Assembly: GCA_002007465.1 (NCBI GenBank)
Contig: LNAC01000032.1
Coordinates: forward strand, 1,559,297 to 1,623,296
Length of the DNA stretch: 64,000 bases
Direction of reading: 5' to 3'
Origin: Ailurus styani
Lineage: Eukaryota; Chordata; Mammalia; Carnivora; Ailuridae
In this document: piece after piece, positions 21,241-32,850 of the stretch
Numbering within the stretch: the first letter of the stretch is position 1
How the letters are laid out: every line of letters begins with the position of its first letter
Notes under the pieces: generated by a model
Database searches by the model: none
The model's input: the letters and a program-made list of their open reading frames with translations, nothing else
What the model was told of the DNA's origin: nothing
Program-made: the position numbers and the translations under genes

Positions 21241-23599
21241 ATTTTTACTGTTATTGAACAATTATGATATGTAATACATTGTGATTAGCACCTTGTGGGA
21301 TATGACATTGTAAAAGGCATAACCTCTGACTTCAATGAGAGGAAATAAAATACATGTGGAAATATTCATTTTTTTTCCATTGGTTTTTGCAACCGCAATG
21401 CTCTCTTTATAGTTTACAGAAATGTTTTGCAGGGTGAGGAGTTGTGGCTTTATTGTTAGCAAAATCATTCCTTCTTGCTCAAATATTTGAGATCTTGTCA
21501 TTAAGAAGCTTGATAATTAAATTAGAGATAGCAAAAATACTTTAATAGTGCTTAAAACAAATTGTTTGACACAGTTTAATTGTTTAAGAAAGAGAATGCT
21601 ATTAATCAAAGATGTCGTTCATCAGTTACTATCTTTAGTCTTCAAATCTTTGTGCTTTCTCTTTTCAGTGGTTTCTTCTTTTAGATATAAAAAAGTCTCA
21701 AGTTGATTACATTCTAAGTCTTTGATTTCTGGCTTCCTAGGGCCATCTCATGTCTCTTCCTTATATTACCAGATTTCTGGAAGTTATTTATACTTACAGG
21801 GTGTTTCTACTTCCTTACCCTCTACCTCATCTTTTACTTTCTTATTCCAGGCTCTGACTCCACTTCTGCCCCTGCTTACTGAGGATCAAGTTTCTAATCT
21901 AAATCCTTTTCTTAAGGTGTGTCATCCCCGTTTCTCTGTAGTGGTTGCCAAAGATTACTATCCCTGGGATCTTTTTTCATTCTGCACATAAATTTATTAA
22001 CCACTTATTGTGTTCTCAATATTATGCAAACTTCCTGGAATAAACAGGTGCATAGAACACAATGCCTGGCGTCTAAGTGTTTGCATTCAAAAACTAGTTT
22101 ATCAGGGGCATCATAGCCTTGTGAGAGTAGCAACATGAAACTTAATTTTTTTTCCAGTCACTGCCTTCAATGTCCTGTTAATTTTTTTCCTAATTTTTCA
22201 AGGATAACTTGGAAAGATATCATAATTTTCTGGTTACTTTCATTTACTAAAAATCTAGTCCAGTTTAGAACTTTAATCTCAATCTTGATTTAAATCTTAT
22301 CTCCTCTCCTCTGTCTATAGATGTCTTGACCAGTTGCTCCCAGGACCTGAAGTGGGAGGAAGGCCGTCATCTTCTTTTTATTCTTTACCTCACTTCTTCA
22401 GCTCTGGTTGGTGGTGGGAGAGTGTGGCCTGAAGTTCACCAGCTCTGTCCTTACCTCTTCTGAGGTGGGGGAACAGCTCTTATCCTCACTTTGTTGGTAT
22501 CGTTGCTTTTCTGACCAGTACTGACTGACATTTGTTGCTGTCCAAGGGGCTAGGGTTCAAATGTTGGCTGTCTTCTGGGACAGGTATGAGTTTATTTCAC
22601 TGCCCCACTTTGAGATGAGGGATCCAGATAAATAGACCTCTTGCATTCCTTAACAGTTCTCACCATCATAGCTCCTTGATGTTAGGTCCCCACGTTTCAT
22701 GTTGGTACTCTCACAAATTGTGACTGCCTAATAAGCAAGTTTTTTGTGCAAATCCTTGTATGTCAGGGGCTGTGTTTCATGCACCTGTTTATTCTAGGAA
22801 GCTCACATAGTGTTGAGGACATAATAAGTGTTTAGTAAATCTATATTCAGAATGAAAAGAGGTTCTAGGGATGAGATTCCCTCATCCAGTAAGTAGTTCT
22901 CTGAGGTGGGAAGCAGCAAGGTGCCTCAAGCCTAACCACCTGATTCAGTGTCCACTAGACCATAGGAAACTCATACTTCCTTTTCCACCCTGGATGATAT
23001 GAGGTCCAACCTGGGTACCTGTCTCTCCCTGTCATCATACTCCAGGTACCTTCAGTTCTGTTTGGACATGCACAGGTAAAGATGATGGTTAAGTCTACTA
23101 CCCAAGTAGATAACTAATTGGAGAACAGAACACCAACCTTTTTTCCTGTATGGCATCCCCAGCCTCATCCTATGGTACACTGAATGGAGGTGGGCAGGAA
23201 AGTACTCTCTTCCCATCTCCACAAACATATCACTCCCTAACAAGGTGGTGACTCAACTCTTTCTCTCACTCTCATTCCTAGTTTTCAGTTCTTGTAAGAC
23301 ATGTAAGCTGGGGGGAGTATCTGTTGGGGTAAAGCAGGGCTGGCTCTACAACTTCTGAGTAAGAACTAGGGGTAGCCATCCAGCTCCGGTTGTGGCAACT
23401 GTATAATGTGACATACTAATATCTCTTGGGGCTCAACTGGGAGACTAACAGGAGCACTGAGGAACTCCCACTCAGCATCTTGTTATCCACTAATAAGTGA
23501 ACAAAGGCACTGAAATATATATCAGGTCTTTGACAGAAGTTTGTACATCAGGAGAACAAAGAATGAAGTAAAAGTGGTGATTAAGCCACTTCTGTGTTT
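21241..23599. other. Unrecognised sequence, moderate GC from 22.3 to 23.5 kb
   Basis: No exon was recognised. A weak L2-like tail occurs at about 22760-22850 ('ggacataataagtgtttagt'). The block 22310-23480 is less AT-rich than its surroundings, with alternating T-rich and G-rich phrases. It may be a very old LINE 5' or ORF1 region, but I cannot assign it. Confidence 0.35.
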
Positions 23600-24088
23600 T
23601 GAGGGCATAAAACCTAAAGATTTCAGTGTTCACTAACCACTCCTTTCCCTCAGTTTCTGACCCTCCATTTTGTCAATGAGACTTAGGTTCTCCTCCAAAT
23701 TGTTTCTCAATTTTTTATTCTCATTCTTCATAGCCTTACTGAAAACCTTCTCTACTCCTATAGCTTCAACTTCCACTTACATCAGGATGACTCCAAAATT
23801 TAGCTCTTTCCTGAGTTCCTTTGCCACATTTGCCATTACTTTAATTTATGCTTTTGTAAGGATGTCTAGTCAGAATTCAAACTTAATGTTTTCCAAACTG
23901 AATTATCATTTTTCCTCAAACCAGCTTCTGCCAGTGTGCTAAATGTCTGTTATTTCTTATTTCCTGGCTGTCCAAACTCCTATCTTCTGAACTTTTACCC
24001 CTCTCCATTACCTCCTTCTAGTTGTTTCCCATAGCTCTAAATCAGTCTTTTCCCAAAACTCTCACATCTGTCTATTTCTGCCTATATT
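23600..24088 (+). mobile_element. L2 (CR1-clade) ORF2 fragment, part 1
   Basis: 'catcaggatgactccaaaat', 'gaattatcatttttcctcaa' and 'accagcttctgccagtgtgc' follow the well-known L2 order of nucleotides through the RT-domain region. It is broken by an MLT1 LTR and resumes at 24690. Confidence 0.7.
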
Positions 24089-24689
24089 AGAGTGCTAAGA
24101 CTTCTGTAATAAAGTACCTCAGATTTGGTGTCTTAAGCAACAGAAATTTATTTTCTCACAATTTTGGAGGCTAGAAGTCTGAGATCAAGATGTTGTTAAG
24201 ATTGGTTCCTTCACTGCCTTCTTTCCTTTGCTTATATGGCCATCTTCTCTATATGGCCATCTTCTCTTTGTCTTTACTGGGTCTTCCCTCTGTGTCTGGT
24301 TCCATATTTCCTTCATGTATGAGGACACCATTCATATTGACTTAGGGCCCAGCCTAATGATTTTATTTTATTTTGTTTTATTTATTTTTTAAAGATTTTA
24401 TTTATTTATTTGAGAGAGTAAGAGAGAGAACTCAAGCAGAGGGAGCAGCAGGCTCCCCGCTGAACAGGAAGCCCAATGTGGGACTTGATCCCAGGACCCT
24501 GGGATCATGAACTGAGCTGAAGACAGATACTTAACTGACTGAGCCACTCAGGTACCACCTAATGACTTTATTTTAACTTAATTGTCTCTTTAAGATCCTA
24601 TCTCCAAATATAGCAGCATTCAGAAATACTGGGGTTTAGGATTTCAACGTATGAATTTGGGGGGAATGCAATTCAGCCTATAACACTAC
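24089..24689 (-). repeat. MLT1A-type MaLR LTR, antisense, split by SINE
   Basis: The left end has 'taataaagtacctcagattt', 'caacagaaatttattttctc' and 'acaattttggaggctagaag', and the right end has 'gggtttaggatttcaacgta' and 'tgaatttggggggaatgcaa'. These are the two ends of the reversed LTR. A CAN-SINE interrupts it at 24371-24557. A 17-base tandem (tatatggccatcttctc twice near 24234-24267) lies within. Confidence 0.82.
24353..24575 (-). mobile_element. CAN-SINE, antisense, older, 18-bp TSD
   Basis: The element is 24371-24557, with body 'gatcatgaactgagctgaag' and head 'actgagccactcaggtacc'. The TSD cctaatga[t/c]tttatttta (24353-24370, 24558-24575) has one mismatch and consists of MLT1 sequence, which proves insertion into that LTR. 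Confidence 0.95.
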
Positions 24690-24719
24690 CATTCCTACTG
24701 TAACCTTTAGTCAACTTAT
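24690..24719 (+). mobile_element. L2 fragment, part 2 (30 bases)
   Basis: A short L2 piece 'attcctactgtaacctttag' stranded between the MLT1 and the Tigger-like element. It fits the L2 order between parts 1 and 3. Confidence 0.5.
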
Positions 24720-25058
24720 TAGAGCTGATTCTGAACAACACCTGTTTGAATTGCATGAGTCCACTTATGCATGGATTTTTCTTTTGGATACATACAGTAC
24801 AGTATGATAAATGTATTTTCTTTTCCTTAAGATTTTCTTTACATTTCCTTTTCTTTAGCTTACTTTATTCTAAGTACAGTATATAATACATATAACATAC
24901 AAAATAGGTGATAACCAACTGTTTATGTTATTGGTGAGGCTTCTGTTCAACAGTAGGCTATTAGTTACGTTTCTGGGGAGTAAAAAGGTATCTGTTGATT
25001 TTTGATTGGGCAGGAGGTTGGTCCCTCTAACTCGCATGTTGTTCAAGGGTCCACTGTA
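24720..25058. mobile_element. Tigger-like DNA transposon (335 bp) with TA duplications
   Basis: The element is about 24722-25056. Its left end is gagctgattctgaacaacac and its right end is gttgttcaagggtccactg, imperfect inverted repeats of the cagttgacccttgaacaac type. It is flanked by TA at 24720-24721 and 25057-25058, the target of TcMar/Tigger elements. Internal phrases 'gagtccacttatgcatgga' and 'catacagtacagtatgat' fit a Tigger2-like non-autonomous copy. No transposase frame is present. Confidence 0.8.
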
Positions 25059-25600
25059 CTTCTCATTTTGGTTATTGCAAAGTCTATTGTACTACCTCAC
25101 CCCCGGGATTTCCTGACTATTTTTTCACTGTGATCACTAGATTAATCTCTCTAAAGCAAATATTTTGTTTTCTTCAGTGACACCTTGATCACTTAGCCTG
25201 ATATATATGGCCATCCACCATGGGGCTGGGTCTGTCTTCTAGGTTTGGCTGCCACTGTTCCTCAACATACCCTCTGTTCTAGTCAAACTAAGTTACTCTT
25301 ATGTCCCAAGCAGATTAGGGATTTCCCTTGGCTATCCCTTTCCAGTTGTAATCCTATCTGTCCTTTAAGACTCAGTTTAAAGGGCTACTAAACTTATGTA
25401 GCTCTCCTTGGCATTCCTTGTTGGAACAAATTCCTCTCTGACCACTGCTTGTGTTACACTTAGTTTTATTTCTCATAGAGAAATTGCTCCATTCTTCTTT
25501 GATTATAGTAATTTATATGACTTATTTACCTTTGGAACCAGTGTGTAAATTTCTTTAGCATAAAGATTGAATGTTGTGTTACCCATAGTGCTTTCATATA
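25059..25600 (+). mobile_element. L2 fragment, part 3
   Basis: It resumes with 'tggttattgcaaagtc', followed by 'agattaatctctctaaagca', 'gtcctttaagactcagttta', 'ctctccttggcattccttg' and 'taaagattgaatgttgtgt'. These match the L2 C-terminal ORF and 3' UTR order, 3' of part 1. Confidence 0.68.
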
Positions 25601-27430
25601 ATTTGTAGAGTATAAACTCACTTAGATGTTTTTTCTGTAATATCTTATTTAGAGAGTCAATAATTTGTGGTATAATTTTTAAAAAGCAGACTATTGCTGC
25701 ACATACTCATAGTTCTTATTGCTATCAACATTCAGTGAATGATTTAAACAATGACATCCATTTTTTGGACAACAAATATTAAATCTATTAACCCCAAATA
25801 TGTGGAGACTGAGGGTCAGTGCATTTCTTAGGGAAAACAGAGGAGTCCTCAAGGCTGATGGTGGTTGGTCCAAGTGAGAGGCTTTCAGAAACATGGCTGA
25901 ATGCAAGCGGCCTACTAAGCCCTCAATCTTTTTGAGCAGCTGCTGATCTCTCTGTGTTTCGTGTGTTCCTTTCTTGTGGGTGACAAGTACCAAATCTCTA
26001 AGGCATGCAAGGGAATGAAAATGAGAGTTTGGGGTTCATGGCCTCAGCTGTTTGAATTTGTCACCCTGGTCAAATAGCACAAATTCTCTCCTCCCTCTTG
26101 CATTGTCTTTCTTGGTTTCCCACAAGAAAGTATTTTCCCTAACCGGATGGGCAAATGCATAATTTATTTCATCACTGAATTTACTGTGAAACCCATTGTT
26201 TGCCGAATGTGTGGAACCAATGTAAACAAAACCAAGAAGCATGTTTTGTGACTCGTTGAAAACCCTCCTTTCTGTGTACCATTCCAGCAAGCTGTCTGCT
26301 TTGGGATAGTGATCTGGTGTATATTAACAAACGTGTGGGAAGATGCTGAAGCAATTTGCTATTTTCCCTTAAAATTAACACTATCATAACCCAGGAGGGT
26401 GATATGCTTTGTGCAACAGTTATAAAGTAATTTCAGAAATCATAAATTAAGGTCGTTCTCAAATTTTTACTTTGAATCATTTTTCTTCCTAATGTGAAAC
26501 AACAGATACCTCTCTGTAGCTCTAAATGTTGGGTTTGATGCGTGTACCCAATTTTATTAGTTAGCATTAAAATCTGCAAACTCATAAAAAGAAAAGGTAT
26601 GTAAAACTTCATTCCTTAAAACATTTCCATAGTACCCACTCATACTGTTAAGTTTGCTAGTATCACACATGACTTTCTCTTAGACACTGGCCAAACTATT
26701 GCCCTACTTACAGTTTCAGTCTTTTATCAGCTCTTGCCAATGTTGCATCGTTTATGTTCCATAGAGAATCAGGTGATCCCCACATTGGAATTGCCTAGAT
26801 CCTGAGGTTGTGGATATATATTTGTGTTGTATGTATGTATCTATGTGTCTTCCTCCCTCTCTTCCTCCTTCCTTTCTTCTTTCTCTATTTAAATGTTTAT
26901 TAAATGTTTTCCTTCTTCTTCTGGTTAAAATATTTGCCATTATGTTTCTTGGTATTGATCTCTTTCCAGAAATTTTGGCTGAAATATGATGAGCTCATTT
27001 CATTTGAATGTCTGTGATTTGTTTCAGTCTAAGAAAGTTTTTCTTTGGTTATGTCTTTTATTATTGTTTCTGTTCTTATTGCTTTGGTGAAATACCACAA
27101 TAATTGACTGTCTCTCCATTCTTTTGTCTACAAACATGTCACCTCTCTCTTTTTTCTTTTGCATTAATAGACAACATCTCAAGGTTTTCTCTCATATCAC
27201 TGATTATATTTCATTCAGCATTCTTTTTTGGTTCTTTATTGCCTTTAGGCTTAATTTATTTTATCCCTGATTTACTAGTTCTTTGTAACATGAAATTTAA
27301 AAATATCATTAAAAAATACCACAAATAAAATGAAAGGCAAGGACAAATATTCGGCCGGGGGAAAATGCCACCAATATTTATAAATTTAATGTAAAAAATC
27401 TCTTTCAATTGAAAAGAGTATCAAAATCTA
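25601..27430. other. Unique sequence, no gene recognised
   Basis: Open reverse frames at 25691-25993, 26036-26290 and 26181-26387 lie in different phases with no known domain. A pyrimidine-rich run sits near 26850-26890. The 26036-26400 block looks non-repetitive and balanced in composition (see findings). Confidence 0.45.
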
Positions 27431-27439
27431 TCTTATTTT

Positions 27440-27650
27440 ATTTCATTTATTTGTTTTTAAAGATTTATTTTAGAGAGAAAGAGAGCATGAGCAGGGGGAA
27501 GGGCAGAAGGAGAGGGAAAGAGAATCTGTAAGCAGACTCCCTTCTGAATGTGGAACCTGTTGCAGGGCTTGATCCCAGGACCCTGAGATCATGACTTGAG
27601 TGGAAACCAAGAGTTGGATGCTTACCCAACTGCACCACCCAGGTGCCCCT
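27440..27650 (-). mobile_element. CAN-SINE, antisense, old
   Basis: The body 'gatcatgacttgagtggaaa' and head 'actgcaccacccaggtgcc' are clear. The GA tract follows the tail at about 27460. A loose TSD aaaa[t/c]ctat is seen near 27424 and 27653. Confidence 0.88.
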
Positions 27651-27666
27651 TAAAACCTATTTTAAG

Positions 27667-27899
27667 AAACCTGCAGTCCTGGGGTACCTGGGTGGCACAG
27701 TCTGTTGAGCGTCCGACTCTTAATTTTGACTCAGGTTGTGATCTCAGGGTATGAGATTGAGCCCTGCATCGGGGTCTGTGCTCAGTGAGGAGTCAGCTTA
27801 AGATTTTCTCTCCCTCGCCTCTGCCCCTCCCCCGCTAAAATAAATAAGTAAACCGTAAACAGAAAAAAACCCCAAAACCAAAACCAAACCTACAGTCCT
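27667..27899 (+). mobile_element. CAN-SINE, sense, old, 14-bp TSD
   Basis: The element is about 27681-27885, head ggggtacctgggtggcacag with the older 'gttgagcgtccgactctta' segment and a degenerate A-tail. The TSD aaacct[g/a]cagtcct (27667-27680, 27886-27899) has one mismatch. It lies head-to-head with, and 30 bases from, the antisense SINE at 27.5 kb. Confidence 0.92.
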
Positions 27900-28049
27900 T
27901 CCCTCCTAAATAGGGAAAAACCCAGTCCTTCCTCCTGTGTTTCTATCCTGTGTGTCTCCTTTATTACTCACACAGAACACTTCGTTGCTGACACTTGTGG
28001 TTACTAAATATGTGGGGATTTTCCCCCACCAAATAATTCTCCTTGACAC

Positions 28050-28835
28050 CAACTGGGTGTGTTACGATTTAACTCAATTCTGACAGTATCTACCTGGAGA
28101 TAGTTTAAGAGCTCAGTCCTACAAACTGCTGTCACCCCACTTCAGATATCAATGACAAGTCCAGGTTGTGACCCTCGCTTCTGACTGATTGGCTCTAAAT
28201 CTGAAGTGTCCATGACCCTTCTTCAGGTTGTTTTAAATTGCTAGAGCAGCTCACAGGACAGAGGGAGATACTTAACTTATGTTTACTAGTTTATTAAAGG
28301 ATATGGTAAAGGATACAAATGAACAGCCAGATAAAGAGATACAAAGGTTCAGGTCTGGGAGGGTCCTGAATACAGGAGCTTCTGTCCTCATGAAACTGGG
28401 GTGTGTTAACCTAATACATGTATGTGTTCAACCTGGAAGCTCTTCTTAACAGATATTATTGGAACTTTGGATACATTATCACATCGGTATGGTGATCATT
28501 CTGTTTTCGGCCCCTTTGCCTTCTCAGGAGAATGGAGGGTGAGGCTGAAAATCGCAAGCTTCTAATTATGGCTTAGTTTTTCTGGTGACTAGCTTTCATC
28601 CAGGAGCTATCCAGGATCCCACCCAGCATTGTTTCATTAGAACAAAAGACACTCCTATCACCCAGGAAAGTGCAAGGGTTTCAAGAGCCCTATGTCAGGA
28701 CCCTGTGGGAATCAAAGACCAAATATAGAACAAAAGATGCTTCTAATATATCATTTAGGAAATTACAAGGATTTTAAGAGCCTGTGCCATGAACCAGGGA
28801 CAGAGACCAATATCTTTTCTATTATTTCACAATAC
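28050..28835 (-). repeat. Old class I-like endogenous retroviral solo LTR, antisense (probable)
   Basis: It resembles a mammalian ERV LTR read in reverse. A terminal 'tattatttcac' lies at the right, 'aacaaaagacactcctatca' and 'ggctgaaaatcgcaagcttc' in the body, and 'actagtttattaaaggatat' mid-way is the reversed AATAAA region. The left side has 'gatttaactcaattctgaca'. No gag, pol or env sequence adjoins, so it is a solitary LTR. Ends and family are approximate. An 88-bp internal duplication is present. Confidence 0.55.
28641..28816. repeat. Diverged 88-bp tandem duplication inside the LTR
   Basis: Unit 1 (28641-28728) starts aacaaaagacactcctatca and unit 2 (28729-about 28816) starts aacaaaagatgcttctaata. 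Both continue through 'caagg[g/a]tttyaagagcc' and 'agaccaa'. The copies differ by many substitutions, so the duplication is old. Confidence 0.75.
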
Positions 28836-28899
28836 CCTAAGAGAAAATCTAGCAGAGGCAGTTGTTAGCTATTCATGGAAGATGACAAATGGGCAAATA

Positions 28900-29404
28900 C
28901 AAGTCAAGTGTTCAACCTAATAAATAAAAACTTTTAACCACCATAATACTTTTAAATATGAAATTTCAAGATTAAAAAGTAGATACAATGCTGAAGTAGA
29001 TTTAGTGACATGGATGGATAATTACAAACTTTGCCAATAGGAGAGCAAACTTCAAAAAACTTCTTCAACTCAGTTGATTTGTATTAAAAGTCTTAAAAAG
29101 GAGAAAATTCACTGACCCAGAAATCTTACTTATGAGAATTTGTCTTAAAGAAATAAAAAAATATGAAAATGGAAAGTATGAGGATGCTCATTATGCTTTA
29201 AAATTGGAAAATATAAAAACCTAAATATCCAATGTTAAGAGAATCATAATAGTAGAATGCATACATGATACAATATTATGCATCTTTTAAAAAGTCCTGT
29301 TTTAAAAGAGAAATCAGTGATGTAGGGAAAACATCCCTTTTATTCATTTTAATGTTAACTGAAAAAAATTGTGCATGATTATCATTAACTTCCTTCTTCC
29401 TCTC

Positions 29405-29405
<1 letters not shown>
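28900..29405 (+). mobile_element. Ancient L1/HAL1-like 3' fragment, sense
   Basis: The order 'gacccagaaatcttacttat', 'aggatgctcattatgcttta', 'aacctaaatatccaatgtt', 'gatacaatattatgcatc' and 'gtgatgtagggaaaacatc' follows the ORF2 end of old L1M/HAL1 elements. No frame survives. Confidence 0.6.

Positions 29406-29408
<3 letters not shown>

Positions 29409-29444
<36 letters not shown>
29409..29444. repeat. (AC)18 microsatellite
   Basis: Uninterrupted AC dinucleotides, a likely polymorphic locus. Confidence 0.97.
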
Positions 29445-29448
<4 letters not shown>

Positions 29449-30764
29449 CAAGCCCACACATGCATACTCGACCTTCAACTATTTAGTTCATCCTATGATC
29501 TTTTAATCACACCCTCTTCTCTTCTGGGTTTCTTTTCTTTCATGAAAGACATGCAGTCTTACATCCTGTGGAGGATTTCCTGTAGTTAATAATGTTTCGA
29601 TGTCTCTTATTCTATAGATCGATGGTCTCCTTACTTTGTTTTGCAGTACCTTTTTCCTTAGGTTACGTGTTTGATTTTTCTTTGCTCAGTTGTGAGATGA
29701 GAGATCAGCCTATAATTGATGATTGCCAATGAGTTGTCTTTGGCCCCATTCTCAGACCACACGGATACAATTCCATTCTCAAATCTGCGACTCCCTGGAA
29801 GTTTGACACATATATCTTCTTGCCCAGTTTTTCATGTCTAATTGGTTTTCATCTAGTATAGCTCAGCTTGGTTGAAATACTGTCTTCTCTTATATTTTTC
29901 TCCCATCCCACATTTCTCTGATACACTGAACAAATGGAATCATGAAAAACTGCAATAGGGAGGCCATTGCTTTCAGAGAGCTTCCTATGTCTGCCTCACT
30001 TACAGGTTGCAATATACCACCACTTGTTCCCAACCTCTTGTTTCAAACTTGTTACCCAGTTATTTCTAGCTCGGTCTCCATGGAAGGAGAGTTACTGAGC
30101 AGAGAACAGGATAGCACTGGCTTGAGAAGCAGCTGGAGAAAGGGTAACTGGCCAACTTTGTTTGTTGTAGCTCTTGTGTTTGTAAACCAAAGAGATGGTA
30201 GATAAGGAACATGGGCTCCATAGACCCACATTAGAGTTGACACTGCAGTTATGATCTATTAATTGATTCCTGATTAGCTTCATTGGCTTTGTAATTAGTG
30301 GCAACTTATTCAAGATTCTCACGATAGGTTTCCCATTACTCCCATTTTTTTGATGTGACTTTTCTCCCTTTGGGAGGGTGTCTCCATAGGTGCTTTATTA
30401 TGAAGTTGGACAAGATTGCTTCAGGGGCTGCTTAACAAAAAATAATTTTAAGTAGGAAGTGGAAGAAAAAAAGTCTTTTTAAAAAATCCTTAAACCATTT
30501 TTTTCTTCAATTGATATACTTTCTTTGCAATGGCATGGGAGAGAAGACATCATACCTCTGTTGCTTGTGGTCAACAAGTGGGCAAGTGGTCCAGCTGACT
30601 TTTATAAAATGACCACATTTCTTCACTGCAGGGACTTTGCCATGTTATATCACTACAATCAAATGAAGCTGCCAACCACAGATGGTGGAAAAGACACAAT
30701 TATATGGAATTGTACTGTAGCTTCATTTTGAAGCTATGCCACGATGTGTGAGTTTATAATGCTA
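29445..30764. other. Unique sequence, nothing recognised
   Basis: The short overlapping frames at 29942-30322 on both strands, and at 30525-30731, show no domain or exon signs. Confidence 0.45.
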
Positions 30765-31005
30765 ACTAACTACTGTAGCTCTTATAGTGTATCAGGTACT
30801 GTCTTAAACATTTTGTATGTATTAGCTCATTTAATTCTTTCACCAACTTTATGAGGCACGTATTCTTTTCAAAGTCTAACAGATGAGGCAACTGAGGCAC
30901 AGAGAAGTCAGCTAACTTGCCCTAAGTTTTATAGCTGGTGTCAGAGGTAGAATTTGTTTTCAGGCAGTATAACTTTATTATCTATGCTTTTAATCATCTT
31001 GTTAG
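30765..31005 (-). repeat. MIR, antisense, fairly complete
   Basis: 'ttagctcatttaattctttc', 'cagatgaggcaactgaggca', 'cagagaagtcagctaacttg' and 'ttttatagctggtgtcagag' follow the reversed MIR core over most of its length. Confidence 0.82.
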
Positions 31006-31147
31006 AAAACCAGAAGCCAAATGACTAAACTTTTATCCTCAAAACTCAAACTCAAGCATTTTTGAATGTCATTAATTTAAGTACAAGAAACCCAAAAAAT
31101 CTCTGAGAAGAAGAAAACATGGAATCTCTCATCTGTCCACTGAGAGA

Positions 31148-31148
<1 letters not shown>

Positions 31149-31191
<43 letters not shown>

Positions 31192-31226
31192 CATACGCAA
31201 ATACATACAGACACACACACACACGC
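31149..31226. repeat. Compound (AC)n microsatellite
   Basis: An AC run at about 31150-31188 and a second at about 31211-31224, separated by 'atacgcaaatacatacag'. The reverse Val/Cys-rich frame here is a translation of it. Confidence 0.95.
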
Positions 31227-32405
31227 AAATATATACACACTGTATACATTAGTGTTAAAAATGGTAGTATCCCACTACAACGATTTCTATAATTTCTCTT
31301 TTCTTTCAAGTATTTATTTGAAAGTAGTTTCGAAATTGTTGCCTTCTTTGGTATATGGAAATAACAGCAATGATTTTCCAATATGATAGGTTTAAGAGGT
31401 CACCCCTGAAACAATGATAAAGTTGCATTGGCTCATTCTTCATTTTCTCATACCACTTTCCACAGACCATCAATAGTTTGAATTTGTGAGATGGATGAAC
31501 AGTTTTGAGTCTAGTTTTTGGCCAAAGAAGAGAGCAAATCATACACTGATGTTGAATTCATGACCTTGGATCTCTTCAGAAACATTCTCTAATCAAATCA
31601 GCTCCTGGGAGCATATTATTTACATCTGGAAGGCAAGCATTATGTAAATGCTTCTTCTTCCTACATTTCTTTGGAGGGACTCAGAATTATCCCCAGTCGA
31701 GGAAGTCTACATTTTATTATCTCCTGGGTGTAGTAACCATGTCTCATTTGTCAAACTATGGAATGAACTACCCTTCTGGAGGGGACCACTTGAAAGGGTT
31801 ATCACAGAAGGGCTTGCATTGTCTTTGATGAGCCTTTTTTCATTTTCAAAAATTCCTGAATCTACCAGAACATTCTTCAGATGCTTTTTAAAAGATTTGT
31901 TGGGATGTTTTTATAGGCATCTTATAATAATGTAAAAGATGAGGACTGGAATGAATTCACAAGCAAAATGAACTTTAAAGCTAGAGATCTTTTTTTTCCC
32001 TGAAAATTTCTACCAGTTAGATCAAGTGTTTCTTCAAGGTTTTTAACTTTAAAAATCAAAAGAACTAACAAATATCTGAGAAAAGAGGGAATTGGGTAAA
32101 TAATGCAAAGATGATCAGGAGATGAATAGAGATTAGAAAGTTTGTTTTCATGCATATAGGATAATGGAGTATTAGAATTGAGATCTCTCAGTTTGCTGAG
32201 AAGACAGAATCATACAGAACTCAAATGGTTCCTTTTAAGTGAGAAGAAGGCCATGAGAAAGAGACTATAGTGTGGTTCTCTTTGGTTCTACGAGATCGCA
32301 GTCACTTGAAGAAGGTCAGGAGAACAATCAAGGTCCTGGTGAGACAGGTGACTTTTTGCCATTCTTCTTTTATATATTTGGTAGATTGTGGCAAATGGCA
32401 GAAAG
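31227..32405. other. Unique sequence, nothing recognised
   Basis: No repeat or exon was recognised. The frame at 31648-31935 (95 codons) has no known family. Confidence 0.45.
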
Positions 32406-32602
32406 ACCTTGCCTGCTTGGGTTGCCAAAACAAGATACTTGTCTATGGTTTAAACACAGATATTAATTTTCTCATGGTTCTGGATACTAGAAGTTCCAGA
32501 TCAAGATCTGGCAGGGCTGGTTTCTGTTACGAGCTCTCTTCCTGGCTTTCAGAGAGCCACGTTTTTGCGGTGTCTTTGCATGGTGAAGGCAGAGAGTGAG
32601 CT

Positions 32603-32850
32603 CTCTGGCATTTCTTCTCCTTCTTCTCCTCCTCCTCCTTCCTCTTCTTCTTTTTAAAAAGATTTTATTTATTTATTTATTTGACAGAGAGAGAGAGAGA
32701 GGGAGAGAGAGAGCTCAAGCAGGGGGAGTGGCAGGCAGAGGCAGAAGCAGGCTCCCCGCTGAGCAAGGAGCCCGATGTAGGGCTCAATCCCAGGGCCCTG
32801 GGATCATGACCTGAGCTGAACTGAACCACCCAGGCACACCTCTGGCATCT
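32603..32850 (-). mobile_element. CAN-SINE, antisense, older, inside MLT1
   Basis: The body lies between about 32654 and 32839, with 'gatcatgacctgagctgaac' and head 'ctgaaccacccaggcacac' (a small deletion removes part of the head). The TSD ctctggcat (32603-32611, 32840-32848) is MLT1 sequence. Between the left TSD and the body lies a TTC/CTC tract, an expanded tail. Confidence 0.92.
32611..32653. repeat. (CTT/CTC)n pyrimidine tract grown from SINE tail
   Basis: Trinucleotide-like ctt/ctc repeats in the position of the SINE poly-A tail (reversed). SINE tails are known sources of microsatellites. Confidence 0.85.

Noticed and set aside
29409..31226. CRISPR-like periodicity
   Set aside because: AC dinucleotide repeats without spacers, in a vertebrate genome.
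31052..31381. 109-codon reverse frame with a Val/Cys run
   Set aside because: Driven by the AC microsatellite.
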